This document shows, piece after piece, positions 1-11,815 of a stretch of DNA of 64,000 bases. A model generated the notes under the pieces. It did not search any database, was not told the origin of the DNA, and worked only from the letters and a program-made list of their open reading frames with translations. Source of the stretch: Bedellia somnulentella (Eukaryota; Arthropoda; Insecta; Lepidoptera; Bedelliidae); NCBI GenBank assembly GCA_963576735.1, contig OY755174.1:10106001-10170000 (forward strand), read 5' to 3'. Each line of letters opens with the position of its first letter. Position 1 is the first letter of the stretch. The translations under genes and the position numbers were made by a program.

Positions 1-190
1 TTTCAAAGATAGAAATAGTTGAAGCAATACTCGTGTACACTTAAGCGAACTCACTCACTCACATTACGGCATCGGGATGACATCAATAGTAGCCAACGGA
101 TAATCTTTTAATCTATTAAGAATCATCACCGAAAAGTCTTTACCAAATAGCAAAACGATACAGTAGGAGTTAAATATAAGATATTTGTAG

Positions 191-1092
191 AAGGTAGGAA
201 CTACATGTAGATACATATATACATATACTCACGCCATTATTTCCCATTGGGGTAGGCAGAGACTATTGATCGCCACTTTGTACGATCCTGGCAAACCTCT
301 CTAGCTTCGTTTATATCCATCAATCTTTTCATACATGCTCTTTTATTCTTCATACTTCGGACGCCGGCCTTTTTTGAACACACACTCTATTTGGTCGAGG
401 TATGTCCTCCGTGGTCGTCCTCTACTCGCATTACCTTCCACATTGGTTCTATAGATCTCTTTCACCAATTTACTATCATCCATCCTCTCTATGTGCCCAA
501 ACCATCTCAACATTCCTTTTTCTATCTTTTTTACAATATCATCTTTCACGCCGCACCTTTTACGAATCACGTCATTTCTCACACGCTCAGATAACCTTAC
601 ATTACAAACATTTCTGAGGGACCTCATCTCTACTGCATTCACTCTGCTCTCATGTTTCTTTTGCTACACCCAACATTCACTGCCATTCATAAGCGGAGGA
701 ACCAGAACAGCATCATGCACTGCCATTCGGGTTTTTTCGGACACCGACTGACTAGACATGAGACTATTCAAAGCTTCATTAATCACATTACCCTTCTTCA
801 CTCTTTTCTCGATATCTTCATCACACTTTCCATCCCTAGTAAACCAACTCCCCAGATATACAAACTCTTTCACTTGTTTCACTTTCTTACCATTAATTTC
901 AATCACGCATTCGGTCATATTCTCCTCTCTCTCAAAAACCATGGTTTTGGTTTTCTCTTCATTTACCCTCATTCCCTTTCTTTTAAAAGATACACATTTA
1001 ATATTCATAATCTCTTGCAACTCTTCAACCGACGATGCCAGTAACACTTGATCATCAGCGTATAAGAGGCATTTGATGACGAATCCACCCAT
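191..1092 (-). pseudogene. LINE reverse transcriptase, 3' half (left copy)
   Basis: This is the C-terminal half of a non-LTR retrotransposon reverse transcriptase, read from 1092 downwards. The polymerase core motif YADD appears near the start (LLYADDQVLLASS), followed by the thumb region. A frame change near 650 leads into the RWFGHIERMDD tail typical of insect LINE proteins. The stretch 191-340 looks like 3' UTR ending beside CATA repeats. It is broken by frameshift and separated from its 5' part by a SINE. The right-arm copy lacks the last 350 bp. The clade is not certain. Confidence 0.85.
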
Positions 1093-1152
1093 TCTTAGTC
1101 CATAATTATGTTATTAACATTGCTATTAACGCTTAGTCCATAATTATGTTAT

Positions 1153-1519
1153 AACATAACATAACATAAACGTTCACGCCGTTTATCCCCGAAGGGGTTG
1201 GCAGAGGTACCAATACTCCTGAACTCACATGGCAAGCGCCATCTAGTTTCCAGAGAAGGTACCCACGTTTTACTTAGAAAGTGTACTCACGTGATAGGGG
1301 GCAGGCCTATCGCCGTTTTGTACGAATACACTGTCACATGACTAAGTACAACTCAGCCATGTGGGTTTCCTCTCGATGTTTTCCCTCACCGTTAGCAACC
1401 ATGATAAATTAACCACACATATGACTTTAGAAAAGACAAATTGGTGTAGGCCCGTCCCAGGATTGGAACTCACGCCCTTCTGTTTTTCGGGCGGGTGTTC
1501 TACCCACTGGACTATCATG
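1153..1519 (-). repeat. SINE-2 (tRNA-derived), left arm only
   Basis: About 370 bp, with a tRNA-like head at the high-coordinate end (degenerate box A and B near 1450-1519) and the family's 3' end (GGCGTGAACGTTTATG on the minus strand) near 1165. It is flanked by a 12-bp direct repeat, TAATTATGTTAT, at 1141-1152 and 1520-1531. The right arm near 62460 has no insertion, so it arrived after the arms separated. It splits the LINE described on either side. Confidence 0.88.
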
Positions 1520-1529
1520 TAATTATGTT

Positions 1530-2160
1530 ATATGTTGTTATATTATAAAATCTATCAGACAGTCATCCATGAACAAGTTGAAGAGCTACGGATAAGCTAC
1601 ACAACCCTGTCGGACACCCCGAGAGATACCGAACCAGTCAGTATTTTCCCCGTTTATTCTTACAGATGCACGGGAATTCACATAGAGTGATACCAGTGCA
1701 CGTATAAGTTGACTCCCCAAACCGAACTTGGACAACACCTCCCATAAATACTTTCTTGCGACCCTATCATACGCCGCCTTCTCTAAATCTATGAAGGAGC
1801 AATACACCTTTCGGTTCTTAGCTAAGAACTTTTCGGTGATGCTCCTTAAAGAGAAGATTTGGTCCATGCATCCCGTTGCCTTTCTAAATCCTGCTTGCAC
1901 ATCCCAAATTTTATCATCCGTTCATTCATCACTCTTTCGATCAAAACCTTTGCATACAATTTACCGACAATGCTGAGTAGGCTGATTCCACGGTAGTTTT
2001 AGCCTCCTGTGTGATCCCTTTCCTTTATATAGAGGCACAACTACCGCCTTGCACCAGTCTTGTGGTACTTTGCCACTCGACCAAAATTTTTTGGAAAAGG
2101 AAGTACAACCAGGAAGCCACCACCCCTTTACCAGCCCTCAGCATCTCGATATTTACATGT
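1530..2160 (-). pseudogene. LINE reverse transcriptase, 5' part (left copy)
   Basis: Read from about 2160 down to 1586, this encodes the fingers/palm region: NYRGISLLSIVGKLYAKVL, then QAGFRKATGCMDQIF, SFIDLEKAAYDRV and GISRGVRQGCV. These are reverse transcriptase motifs just upstream of the YADD motif found at about 1060. Frameshifts are visible (the FIDLEKAYD motif carries an extra residue). The endonuclease domain is absent, so this is a 5'-truncated dead copy. The right arm has the counterpart at 61500-62450. Confidence 0.85.
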
Positions 2161-2179
2161 AGATACTTTTCAACATACA

Positions 2180-2425
2180 TACGTACATATACTCACGGCT
2201 ATAAATCCCTAGATGGGGTAGCCAGAGCTAAGGAATGAGAAATTCCTCAGCCACCTTTGGAAAGTTTAGTGGGGAAAAGATGGTAAAATAAAGGTTGTTG
2301 GTGATAGGTCTCCAACTGCATCGCCCAAAAATCCTTTAAAGCCCCAAAACCGTTAGTCGCCTCTTACGTACACCCACCGGAAGAAATGGGGTAGTGCTAC
2401 TCTAAGCCGACTCTACACAGCTAAA
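2180..2425 (-). repeat. SINE-4 copy
   Basis: One of many copies of a roughly 220-bp repeat. On its sense strand it runs from GTGTAGTGTCGGCTTAGAATAG to GGCTATAGCCGTGAGTATATG-type sequence and ends in a (TATG)n tail. No tRNA head is evident. The right-arm counterpart is 61225-61480. Further copies are listed as a group. Confidence 0.75.
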
Positions 2426-2704
2426 GCTAAAGGTTATAATTTTCAAATATGGTGTTAACGAAGTGCCGAGCAATTTTAGTTAGTTACCAACATCTTTGAA
2501 CTGAAACTAATGCATAAAAAAGTTTAAGAACTGGGTCTTTCAACAAGAACTTTGTTTTCTAAAACCAAAAAATATATATATGACGATGATTTATTTTTTT
2601 ATTGTAGGTATCATCAAAGGTCTTTTTGGAAGACCCTGTATAATTAAAAGCACCCGATAATTTGATTTGTATTTATTAACTATGAAGGTATTCTTAACAG
2701 CTTC

Positions 2705-5700
2705 TTATTTCGGTCGCGATCTGCCGAATAATTCTTCTTTATATTGTTGAATATTCGCCTTTGTGTCCTGAAAGGAAGGTGTTCAGATATACATAAAATC
2801 AAACTTTTGTCCTTTCGCAATCAAAAGCGACATTTGTATAGTACCGCCAACTTATCTGTAGAATTTCAAACAGCGGAAATGACAGACGAAATTTGGAAAA
2901 CGCAAGTCTGCTGGCTGCATTCAAAAAAACCTTTTTGTGTCTTATTAATCAGGTAGGGGACCACAATCTACGTTAAATAGTAGTAAGTTTTTGATATATT
3001 TATTAAATACTTTGTATATTGTAGGAGATTTCAGTAAAATATGATTAAAAAGCGTAGGATGTTTATTTTGGCCATAGGTAGCAAATATTTCATTCTCCAG
3101 ATAAGTTGGTGTCTCTATGAATGTTATGTTTTAATTACCAAACTAATGTTATGATTTGCAAAAAGATCTCAAACTCAAACGTTCACGCCGTATATCCCCG
3201 AAGGGGTCGGTAGAGGTACTAATAGTTCTGAACATCACGTGTCATTGTCACCATAATGTGTAACTGAGTCATGTGGGTTTCCTCACGATGTTTACTCCCA
3301 CCGTTAAGAACCATGATAAATTAACCACACATACGCAAAACATAAAGCCTACATAACTCTTCGAAAAGATTAAATGGTCAAGTCAGTTGCAACATCACAA
3401 AATCAAAACATTGTTGCCTACGCATCGTATTGCTGCATTTCACGGTAGTTTTAAATTTGCGGCATCCAAGTGCTGGAATGATCTTCCCCCTCCCATCAAA
3501 GCTGCGACTTGTAAATCGTCTTTTAAGCGTATGCTTAGGAGACATTTATTAATACTACAGAAAAACCCCTCCCAATACCACCCTCGTAAGTTACTTTTTA
3601 TATGTTTTGTTGTTGTGCTTTTAGTATAAGTCGTCTTTGCTTTTAATTTTATATTTATTTTATTGTTGTACCTTTAGACAATTTATAAATTATCTCTTTC
3701 GTTCTTTCTATCATTATGACTTTAGAAAAGACAAATTGGTGTTGGTCCGACTCGGGGTTAGAACCGAGGACTAGAACTCTCTGCATGTCTAGCTATCACG
3801 GTTGTTGTAAGATGATGATTATGAAATGAAACGCAACATACTCCATAATCCTAAAACTAATAGACAAATAGGTAAAACTACTACAGAAATATACACACAT
3901 AAACTTACAACCGTTCCAATTTGGGTAGGCGGAGACTTTCGATAGCCACTTTATTTGTGAGTACTACTAATTAAATAAAATGGAATAAAAATGTGTCAGC
4001 ACACCGATAAAAAAAAATATAGTTGGAAAACTTACAGTTACAGTTAAACAATAAAAACATAAGCAACAATACATAATAGCGACGCCAATTAAAAGTCCTC
4101 ACTAAAAGATTATATAATGTAAAATATTAAAGCGCTGAACTCACAACTATTTAATGCCTAAAACCAAATTATTCTAAACAATAAAAACATATATATATGT
4201 TTTATATACATAAGTTAATATATAATTAAATGTTTAGGCGCGCCTTGTTCGCATGAAAAGTTACTGGACTAGTGTTTAAGGACCAATTTTGCGCTCGATG
4301 CAACAATCTTCTATTATGCTTTCTCAACATGTACTCCTAATTCAGGATTGTTAATAAGTAACACCTTTTGTACTATTTGTTATGGTCTCATTTGATATGT
4401 TCTGAAGAATTTATCATGTACCATATAACTTATTTAGAAATCAAATTTTTATAATGAATTTTATTTCTGAGCCTTTTACACAAGGCGGTTTTAAGCGCGT
4501 CGTTGTTATAAAAATGCCGGAGAAAATAAAAATAAAAGTCATTTGTGAAAAGATTAATCTAAATGAAGCTCGAGAGGTTTCGCAGGATCGTTCAAAATGG
4601 ATATCGATTGTCTTTGCCAGGGCCAACCCTAAGGAGAACTTTTTTCGTGTTGTTTGGTTGCAATACGGAAAATAATTATGAGTGATTCGGCAGCTGTAAC
4701 TGACCTTCCAAATTACAGTATAGCTTACTCAATATAAGTCATAAATTTCCACCAATTCAGGGAAAATACAAACCTTTCTTGCCTCGCGCGACTCCAGGGC
4801 CCTAAGTCTAGCTAGGCCTTTTAGGTTACGATCAAGTATGTTTAAAAACTCTTTTCTTGATATTTTCGGAGTCTCTGTTGTGCCATTACTGCTTGGCTTG
4901 ACATCAGTCATCACGACCTGAAAAGATGGAAGAAAACTAGTTCAATTGAGATTAGTATTTTTGAGAGAATGTCTAATAATATAAAAATAAAAAGTGGCTG
5001 AGGAATTTCTTCCCTTTCCTTCTGGACACCCCTTCTAGGGATATCATTCCTATTTCAATCCTTCCTCACAGCCCATATGTCCCCACCAAGAAACTCAAAA
5101 ATACACTATATAGGTGATTTGGCCTTAGCCCACCACGCTGGCCAATTGCGGGTTGGCAGACTAACGACTACTACCGGTATAGTAGCCGGGACCGACGGTT
5201 TAACGTGCCCTCTGAAGCACGGAATCATCTTAATTTTCGGATAATCTGATGATTCAAGTCTGCAATATCTTTCCAAACTGGGTTAGGTCTCACTAATTAA
5301 ATTTTGTTAGTTTACCCCCCGGGAATCGAACCCGAGACCTCCGTAATTGGAGTCAAGCGCTTAGCCGCGAGACCACGGAGGCAATTATTTAAATCCTAAA
5401 TATATATATTCTAAAATACACCATTATATTTCATCATATATATTTAATTCATGTTGAGTATTTATCGCCTTGAGGTTATACAAAAAAAAGAGGTAATGTA
5501 CTTACGTTATCATCAACGAATTGGGCGTTGACTAAATCCGATATTTGATTATAAGCGCTTTTGGTATCATTTGCTTGCTGTAACAAAGGTTTAACGATTA
5601 ATTGTAATAAATCATAGATAAACTACCCTTTTGGAATTGTTAGTTTGAGACAACCTCAGAAACACTACCATCATCACCCAAATCCTTAAACCTTTATCTT

Positions 5701-6261
5701 AGTAATCCATAGTTAAAATTACAAACACATAAAAGTATATCAAATAGATGGAATGAAAATGAAAGAATATTAATATAAACTTTAATTCCTATAATTTCAG
5801 CTTTCATAGGAATTTCTGATAATCCCTTCGTATTGTATCTTTCAATCTGTTGAGGAGTTTTATTGCCAAATTTCAACACGGTAAAATCGATATTGCAGGA
5901 GTTTCTTAAATAATTCAATTTCCCACAATTCCCATTCTTGCGAAAAGTTTCTTAGTCCTCATTCAAACACCAAAGCTATCTGTCTCCCAAATTTCAACCC
6001 TCTAGGTCCAGCTGTTTAGGCTACACGCTGTTTGTCAATGAGTCAGTCAGTCAGTAACGAACCATTTTTTATACGAGTACATAGAGACAAGAATAATTGA
6101 TCTCACGAGGCCCACTTCAATCATCACAGGAAGATAACGCGAACATTGGAGAACACCCACTAAGTCGAAGTTTTGTGCAACCGCTCTTTTTTCGTCTAAA
6201 TTATATGGGTTGGCTGCTTTGCATTTGTACTTGTATTAAAATAATATATATGTATTAAAAT

Positions 6262-6299
<38 letters not shown>

Positions 6300-8857
6300 C
6301 GATATTTAAAATATAGGTAGAGTGGTCGAGTGTGTGCTTTTTATGACTGGATAAGACAATTTAGGAATTCTTTAATCCGCGTAATGGGAAGTTCCATGAG
6401 TTAGTAACCGTGTTGGGCGATATGGAAGTGTTCTTGAAGATCAGGTGCTATTTCAAATAGATGATGGAATTAGCTCATGGATATTAGCCGAAAACATATT
6501 CTAACATCACATCTTCACCATCACTGAGATTTGAGCTGAAATATTAAACCAAAATTTATGATAAGATATTAGCATTGAGATTATTGCTTAGCTCGCAATT
6601 AAAAAACTTAGTAGTTATATGTATCTATGAAGTCGTTCGAATTCTCTTTTTTTCCTTCCGCGAAAATATCCTTTAAGTTATTCTCTGAACATCATGTTGA
6701 AGTTTTTTTGCTATTAATTTTCATTTTGCTTTGTTGGTCAATCAGTAATCAGTCATAGCGAAAAAGTATAGCCTAGAGATTTTAGAACAATTTTTGTCTC
6801 ATTAAACATTATGATTTAAGTAAGTACTAGCTTTTTGCCCGCGACTACGTCCGCGTGAGCTACATTTTTTTTGCATCCGGTTTAAATCCAAAATTGAAAA
6901 ATTGCTCGCGAGCGAATCAATTCAATCTCGTGACTGACGCATTTGCGCGCGCTTTTACTCCAGCAAAGTCTATGGGCCAATTTTGTCAATGTATAAATCG
7001 CTAACAATTTCTAATCCAGTTATGGAAAATGTATGAGTTTTCGGCAAAACTTCAGATGGAGACCTTCAATTTGATACCTGAACCAATTTTCTAGCTCTTA
7101 GCATCGCGACACAGGCTGGTTCACAAATTCCACCCTCTCTCGTTTTATATATAAGGATAGTCAGTCATTACAACCGAGGTTGAATTTTTCAGGAACCAAG
7201 AGCTGTAATGACTAATTGCTCACGTGTGTCATACCACTATTAGCAACACACTTGTGAAGAAAATAATAATAAAAAAACTTATTGTCGAAGAAAATAAATC
7301 AACAAAGAAAAACAGGGTTACCAACTTCTAAAGTTATTGAAACCTAAAACCAAGAGTACTTTCATTATAAGGGAAGGCGGCAAAACTAGCTTGAATAGAA
7401 ATAGTCAGTAGTATTGACGTAGACTTAAGGCACTGACAGGCAAATGGATTCGAAACTTCGCATTCGAGGAGATCCGTTATAGCACCTGGGAACTGGATGT
7501 TGTCAGAAAAGTTGCGGACCAAACTACTCAGGATAGATGCCGTGGATTAAATTTTTGGTTACAGAGAGCCGATAGATATATATTTCAAAGCAACGTCCCT
7601 TCGTAAAAATGTTAGGCAAACGAGCAAAATTAAAATTTTCATCCCGTCTTTAAAGCGGGTTACATAGTGTGTATAAGTGATCTAAATTGTTTATAGGTCA
7701 CAGATGGTATAGTACTTCTTAATGTACAATACCTTATTTTTACCAAAATCTACCTCTAAAATAAGATGAAATATTGTCCCGAAGAAGCCCCACTTTGGGG
7801 TGACCGGTACACTTTTCTTAGACTTGATCTGCCGTTGACTGCGATCTTTGTCTATGGATTTGTCTGCCGTTTCCGCTGGCTGCAATGTTATAAAGAAATT
7901 CTTAGCATGCGAATAAATTTAACCCTTTATAAGGCAGAGGGCATATAGCGACCACCATAATTTCAACCTTACCTAGCTTCAAATAGAAGTGAAATACAAT
8001 GAATTTTTGATCATACCTGGCCTGATAAAGGGTTAAATATAACCTTTGTTAATTTCTGCTATATTTATGCGTTGTGCTTAGCTTCGTAATATTTTTATTA
8101 TTGTTAAAAAAAAGCAAAATGATACACCCTGTCGAGTTACACTTGACCAACGACATTGACGGAACGTAAAAACCCATATGACCGAATAAATACCAGACAG
8201 TGTACTCGTATTTGAACAAAGCGTTCAAAGCCTGCCCCATATCGCTGGAATACACTGTCCAAGCAAAAAGTGGGTTTTCTTTATTATGTAAATCATATGT
8301 ATATGCTATGGTATCAAAAGTTTCATAAAATGGTATGATAATTAATGAGATACCAGAGTGAATTTTTAAGTTGTGATAATATCGTTCCTACTAATAAATT
8401 GCGATCACGAAGCTACGCCGACACCCATGTGTTAAGTAGTTTTGTAATGGACAATCAAGATTTAATTAGAGCGAATTAGCATTGGTATAATAGTTAAAAG
8501 ATTATTTTTTTGTTAATATATTGCCCACTAAGTTTTATGCATTGGTTTTTTTTAAAATATGATAAGTTTCTTAGCATTTTTTACAAACAATTGCAAAACG
8601 GTAGATATAGTAAACTTAACAAAAGACATAAATAAATAGATGTTTGATCTTAAATTAAAATTAAAAGTTTATGTTTGATCTAATACGAGTATAATTAGTG
8701 GCAATATTTTTTGACAGTTGCAGGAATTTGGGTTCTAATCTATTAGGGTGCATAGATAGAATTAACTTACCAATGGAGCAGTGAAATGAGGAGTCAGCAG
8801 CGCTACAGTGGTGATGATCGCCAGAACTGTTGTGACAGTATTTCTATCCCGGTACAT
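2705..8857 (-). CDS. Secreted-protein gene, left copy (five coding exons)
   Basis: Coding exons on the minus strand are 8857-8771, 7879-7754, 5577-5506, 4917-4774 and 2767-2705 (492 nt, 163 residues plus stop). Every internal boundary has AG/GT signals and all introns are phase 0, so the chain reads without a break. The protein begins MYRDRNTVTTVLAIITTVAL, a typical signal peptide or N-terminal anchor. It continues with a basic stretch (residues about 40-55), WGFFGTIFHLILE, an acidic QAND...VDDN exon, a helical Lys/Arg/Leu-rich segment and the end FGRSRPK. ATG lies one base after the acceptor. Function not recognised. The right copy (50660-60944) differs at two residues in exon 4 (PS here, QD there). 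Introns carry LINE and SINE debris. Confidence 0.75.
3176..3805 (-). repeat. SINE-2 interrupted by a LINE tail (left)
   Basis: The SINE-2 body lies at 3176-3340 and its tRNA-like head at 3716-3805, separated by a CR1-type LINE 3' fragment. The right arm carries the same nested arrangement at 59810-60470, so both insertions predate the arms. Confidence 0.75.
3341..3715 (+). pseudogene. CR1/L2-type LINE C-terminus
   Basis: The open frame 3387-3629 reads RIAAFHGSFKFAASKCWNDL followed by PPPIKAATCKSSFKRMLRRH, the characteristic last residues of CR1/L2-like reverse transcriptase ORFs (RT..YGSRSF..AAPK.WN.LP...FK..L). Short 3' UTR sequence follows. No reverse transcriptase core is present; this is a 5'-truncated insertion into a SINE-2. 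The right-arm counterpart is on the minus strand at 60007-60249. Confidence 0.75.
4441..4680 (+). pseudogene. LINE C-terminal fragment (left)
   Basis: The frame contains EAREVSQDRSKWISIVFARA, similar to the final A.DR..WR..V motif of several LINE ORF2 proteins, and a neighbouring stretch resembles the LINE 3' UTR at 230-330 (GGCAGAGACAATCGAT type). The counterpart at 56048-56350 is diverged. It is too short to assign a clade. Confidence 0.4.
4985..5390 (-). repeat. SINE-3 (tRNA-derived), left copy
   Basis: On the minus strand it starts at about 5385 with a tRNA-like head, GCCTCCGTGGTCTCGCGG and then GGTCTCGGGTTCGATTCCC (box A and box B). A body with GCACGTTAAACCGTCGGTCC and CCAACCCGCAATTGGCCAGC follows, ending at about 4985. 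It lies in an intron of the secreted-protein gene. The right-arm copy (53940-55370) is split by a 1-kb DNA transposon. Confidence 0.8.
5920..6828. other. Intronic/intergenic AT-rich stretch
   Basis: No gene seen. It contains the GAGTCAGTCAGTCAGT phrase common in lepidopteran repeats near 6040 and an (AT)n microsatellite at about 6262-6298, which is shorter in the right arm (53035-53055). Otherwise it is plain sequence conserved between arms. Confidence 0.6.
6829..7160. repeat. Dispersed lepidopteran repeat
   Basis: It begins CTAGCTTTTTGCCCGCGACT and ends near TTATATATAAGGATAG. This phrase is familiar from many lepidopteran genomes as the 3' portion of a retroposon. It is present in both arms (right 52175-52510) with the same ends. 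No coding capacity. Confidence 0.55.
7923..8032. mobile_element. piggyBac-like MITE, left arm only
   Basis: A 110-bp element with ends CCCTTTATAAGGC and, reverse-complemented, CCCTTTATCAGGC. It is flanked by TTAA at 7919-7922 and 8033-8036. The right arm at about 51412 has a single TTTAAATT site. TTAA duplication plus CCCTTTA termini is the piggyBac signature. It is far too small to encode a transposase. Confidence 0.85.
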
Positions 8858-9222
8858 ACTGAGATCATGTAGCGGCACCAACTTCCTTGGACATATGCGC
8901 ATTAAAATATTAAAAGCAGACGAGTTAGCTTGCAAGAAATTCAATTTATACACAGAAATAAGAATTCTATTTGTTTCTTGGTTTTTACACCTAATGTTTC
9001 TAGAGCAAAAACAGTTGCTTTTTTGGTAATGGAATAGAAATATTTAATATAGTTATTTAATAGGTTGGAACTATGACATTGATATAACTATATCTTTATT
9101 TTATTGATAAAATCTCGAACAAAAAATAACATAATGATAAAACATATGTGCGTATCAAATAACTTGAAGGATTTCAAATATGAAAAATTTATCATTCCTG
9201 TAACACTTTGTGATGTACTTAC

Positions 9223-9264
9223 TATAATAGGGTGATGACTTAGTGTAGCCGAGAGTCCCTGGCC
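9223..9264 (-). other. Candidate 5' UTR exon, left
   Basis: A 42-nt segment bounded by TTCTTCTCCAG on the 5' side and GTAAGTACATC on the 3' side in minus-strand orientation, upstream of the start exon of the secreted-protein gene. The right copy (50279-50319) has the same splice signals but is one base shorter. The loss would be harmless in a UTR and lethal in coding sequence, which favours the UTR reading. No transcript evidence. Confidence 0.4.
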
Positions 9265-9724
9265 CTGGAGAAGAAAACTCAACAATTATAGGCACAATGT
9301 TAAATAATACTTGTAGCATTTCAAATACATATATTTTTTTCTTTATAAAATAACCGATTAATTATAAACTTCTGTGTCTAGTAAAAACTACGAATAGAAT
9401 AGGTGTAGTATCAACGATATTTAAAATCTGCACTCTTTTACCCAATAAGGATAGGCAGAGATTACCTGTTACCTGAGGGTAAATTCCATGCAATACTTTT
9501 TGTAACTTGCCAGATACCAAATGACTTAGTATTTTGAAAAGGTGTTAAGATCGGTGATGCATACATAGAGTTTCAGCTTTTCGATGTATAAAAAGCGGCC
9601 CGAGACGGTTGTCTGATTATTGTCTGCGATCCCGATTCTTTATTCTATTCCACTATTAGGGAAATCTGGAACACATGTAAATCATTGATACCTGGTTTTT
9701 AGCTAAAGCCTGTATTTTGGAAAC

Positions 9725-11175
9725 ATAAAACGGGGTAACCAGAGCTTAAAAATTAGGAATTCCTCAGCCTCTTTTAGAACAAGAGTGGGGAAAAGATTGG
9801 AAAATAAAGGTTAGTGTTGGGCTGCCAGCTGCATCGTGCAACAAACACTTAAAAAGTCACAATTCCCTTAAGTCGCACCGCGGGAAAAATGGGTTAGTAT
9901 CCTAAGCCAGCACTAAAAAGTTATTGGTAACATAATTTTAATTTATATACTACATAGCTACCTATTCTTATAGCTATATATCTCAATAAGTGATAGCCTA
10001 AGTTTCAGAATTAGATTCAGACACTTTTGAAACTTAAGTGCGAGAGATTCTAAAATAAAGGATGTTGGTGACTGGTCTCTAACAGCATCGCCCAGCAATC
10101 ACCTAAAAATCCCCAAAACCCTCAGTTGCTCCTCACGAATCCCACGGGGTAAGTGGGTAAGTGCTATTCTTAGCCGACACTACACAGATTAATATATAAT
10201 TACTTCTCACTGTACGGATGCTTTGTGCATTTGGATCTGTTCAGCAATTTATGTGTTCAAGTTTACCTAAAAGGGGTATTGTTTGCTTATGGTAAAAAAT
10301 ATTAAGTTAACTCTCTCTTAACCAACATGCGAAGCATTAATATTATTTTTCCTTCAATCTGTTGTTATGGATTTTTATAGGGCTTTTAACAAATTGTACA
10401 ACATTTTTTCATTCAGGAATGCGTTTGTTATACATTAACTGGAGTACCTATCCACCAACATAAGTCATGATTTATTTACTTTGTTTCTTTTTTGCCTGCT
10501 GTGTAGAATCGGCTTAGAATAGCACCACCCCAATTCTTCCCATGGGTTTTCGTGAGACCAAGCGGTTGGGGATAAATCGTCAAAATCTTTTATTTCACAA
10601 TATTTTCCCCACTGAACTTCCAAAAATAGCTGAGATATTTCTTATTTTGAAGTTTTGGCTATCCGTTTTAGGGCTTTATGGCGTAAGTATATGTATGTTA
10701 TATGCTTTAGAGAGAAAAAAAACATAACGGCATACTAAATAAATTAAGTGCAAAAAGAGATTGGTTTCGTAATAAATTGTTCTGCATGTCTTTTGCCATG
10801 AACGACTTTTAATTTGACGAAACAGACTTCTTACGAAATGGCAAAGGAAGGTTTGGGCTGACCAAAATATACCGGTATGAAAAATTTGCGGCAAAATATT
10901 CGTTTTCATAAATTCACGCAACTAGTCATCCTGGCAAGGTTGTTTTTGTGCCGTGTAGTACCGGCTTAGAATGTCACTACCCCTTTCCACCCACGGGTGA
11001 CGTATGAGACGACTAAGGGTATGGGGCGATGCGGTTGAAGACCCATCAACGATACTTTATCTCTACCATCTTGTCCCCTATCAACTTCCAAATGCGGCTG
11101 AGAAGTTTCTAGCTCTGAGGCTCTGGCTACCCCTCTTTGGGATTTATGGCTGTGAGTAAATGTATGTATGGATAT
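9725..11175. repeat. Cluster of SINE-4 copies (left)
   Basis: Four SINE-4 copies lie here: two on minus (9730-9925 and 10030-10190) and two on plus (10506-10690 and 10960-11170). The right arm repeats the set at 48140-48350, 48610-48805, 49130-49345 and 49395-49610. Between the inner copies is an 80-residue open frame conserved in both arms (10676-10921 minus) that I cannot link to any protein. Confidence 0.7.
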
Positions 11176-11227
11176 GTTAAAAACTAAGAAAAAGTAAGTT
11201 TGAGTTCTTGCGACTAGTTCGTAGAAA

Positions 11228-11400
11228 TATTTATTTATTTATTTATTTAAACACTTTATTGCAAACAGAAACACAACACACAAACAGTATTTTACAAAAT
11301 AGGTACAAACAGTAAATGTACACAAATGCGGACTTATCGCCTTAACGCTATACATAATAATAATACATATTGCAGCGATGTGAAATACATATTGACAATA
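11228..11400 (-). repeat. LINE 3' tail
   Basis: On the minus strand it reads GCGATAAGTCCGC...TTTGCAATAAAGTGTTTAAA and ends in (AAAT)n, a common 3' end of lepidopteran LINEs with a simple-repeat tail. The right counterpart is at about 47950-48085. No ORF attached. Confidence 0.5.
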
Positions 11401-11608
11401 AAATTGCAGCTATGCAGAAAGCTTAGAAGTAAGAGTTATAAAGGGGTAGTGGTAGTAAAGCACACCTACCACCAACGAATTATCTTAATGTGATAAAAAT
11501 AAAAACGTAAATCCTGTTGTTCCTGCTATTAGATTAGAGAACGTTAATTGACTAAAAGCACAAGCGGTAAGTACGTTACGTGGTAGGTAGGGGATAAGTT
11601 AAGTTACG

Positions 11609-11815
11609 TCTAGTCCGTTCTGTCCTACCGTTTGTTATACCGGTCGGACAGACCGGACAAAAATAGTCCGTTCTGTTCGACTACGCTGTCGAACAGAACG
11701 GACTACGAAAAAAGTGTCCGGTTTGTTAGACAAGAGATTGTTTTGAGTGATGGGTGTTTACCAAGGTACGATAAGTAAATTATTTTCTAAACTTAACTTA
11801 TACTTATAGTTACGG
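11609..11815. mobile_element. Short hairpin insertion, left arm only
   Basis: About 200 bp absent from the right arm (site at about 47698-47710). It contains a perfect hairpin: AGTCCGTTCTGTTCGAC, a 6-nt loop and the exact reverse complement, at about 11668-11707. A second small inverted repeat, CCGGTCGGACAGACCGG, lies just before it. Possible short direct repeats (AGTTAC) occur at the edges. Non-coding; superfamily unknown. Confidence 0.6.

Noticed and set aside
391..1051. Plus-strand open frames over the LINE
   Set aside because: The minus strand carries the YADD reverse transcriptase; these are its shadows.
6262..6298. (AT)n tract as a regulatory or origin element
   Set aside because: Simple microsatellite whose length varies between arms; no other supporting signal.
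10676..10921. An 80-codon frame starting MREFMKTNILPQ, also at 48372-48662
   Set aside because: No splice context or family resemblance and lies between SINE-4 copies; probably chance, mentioned only in the cluster entry.
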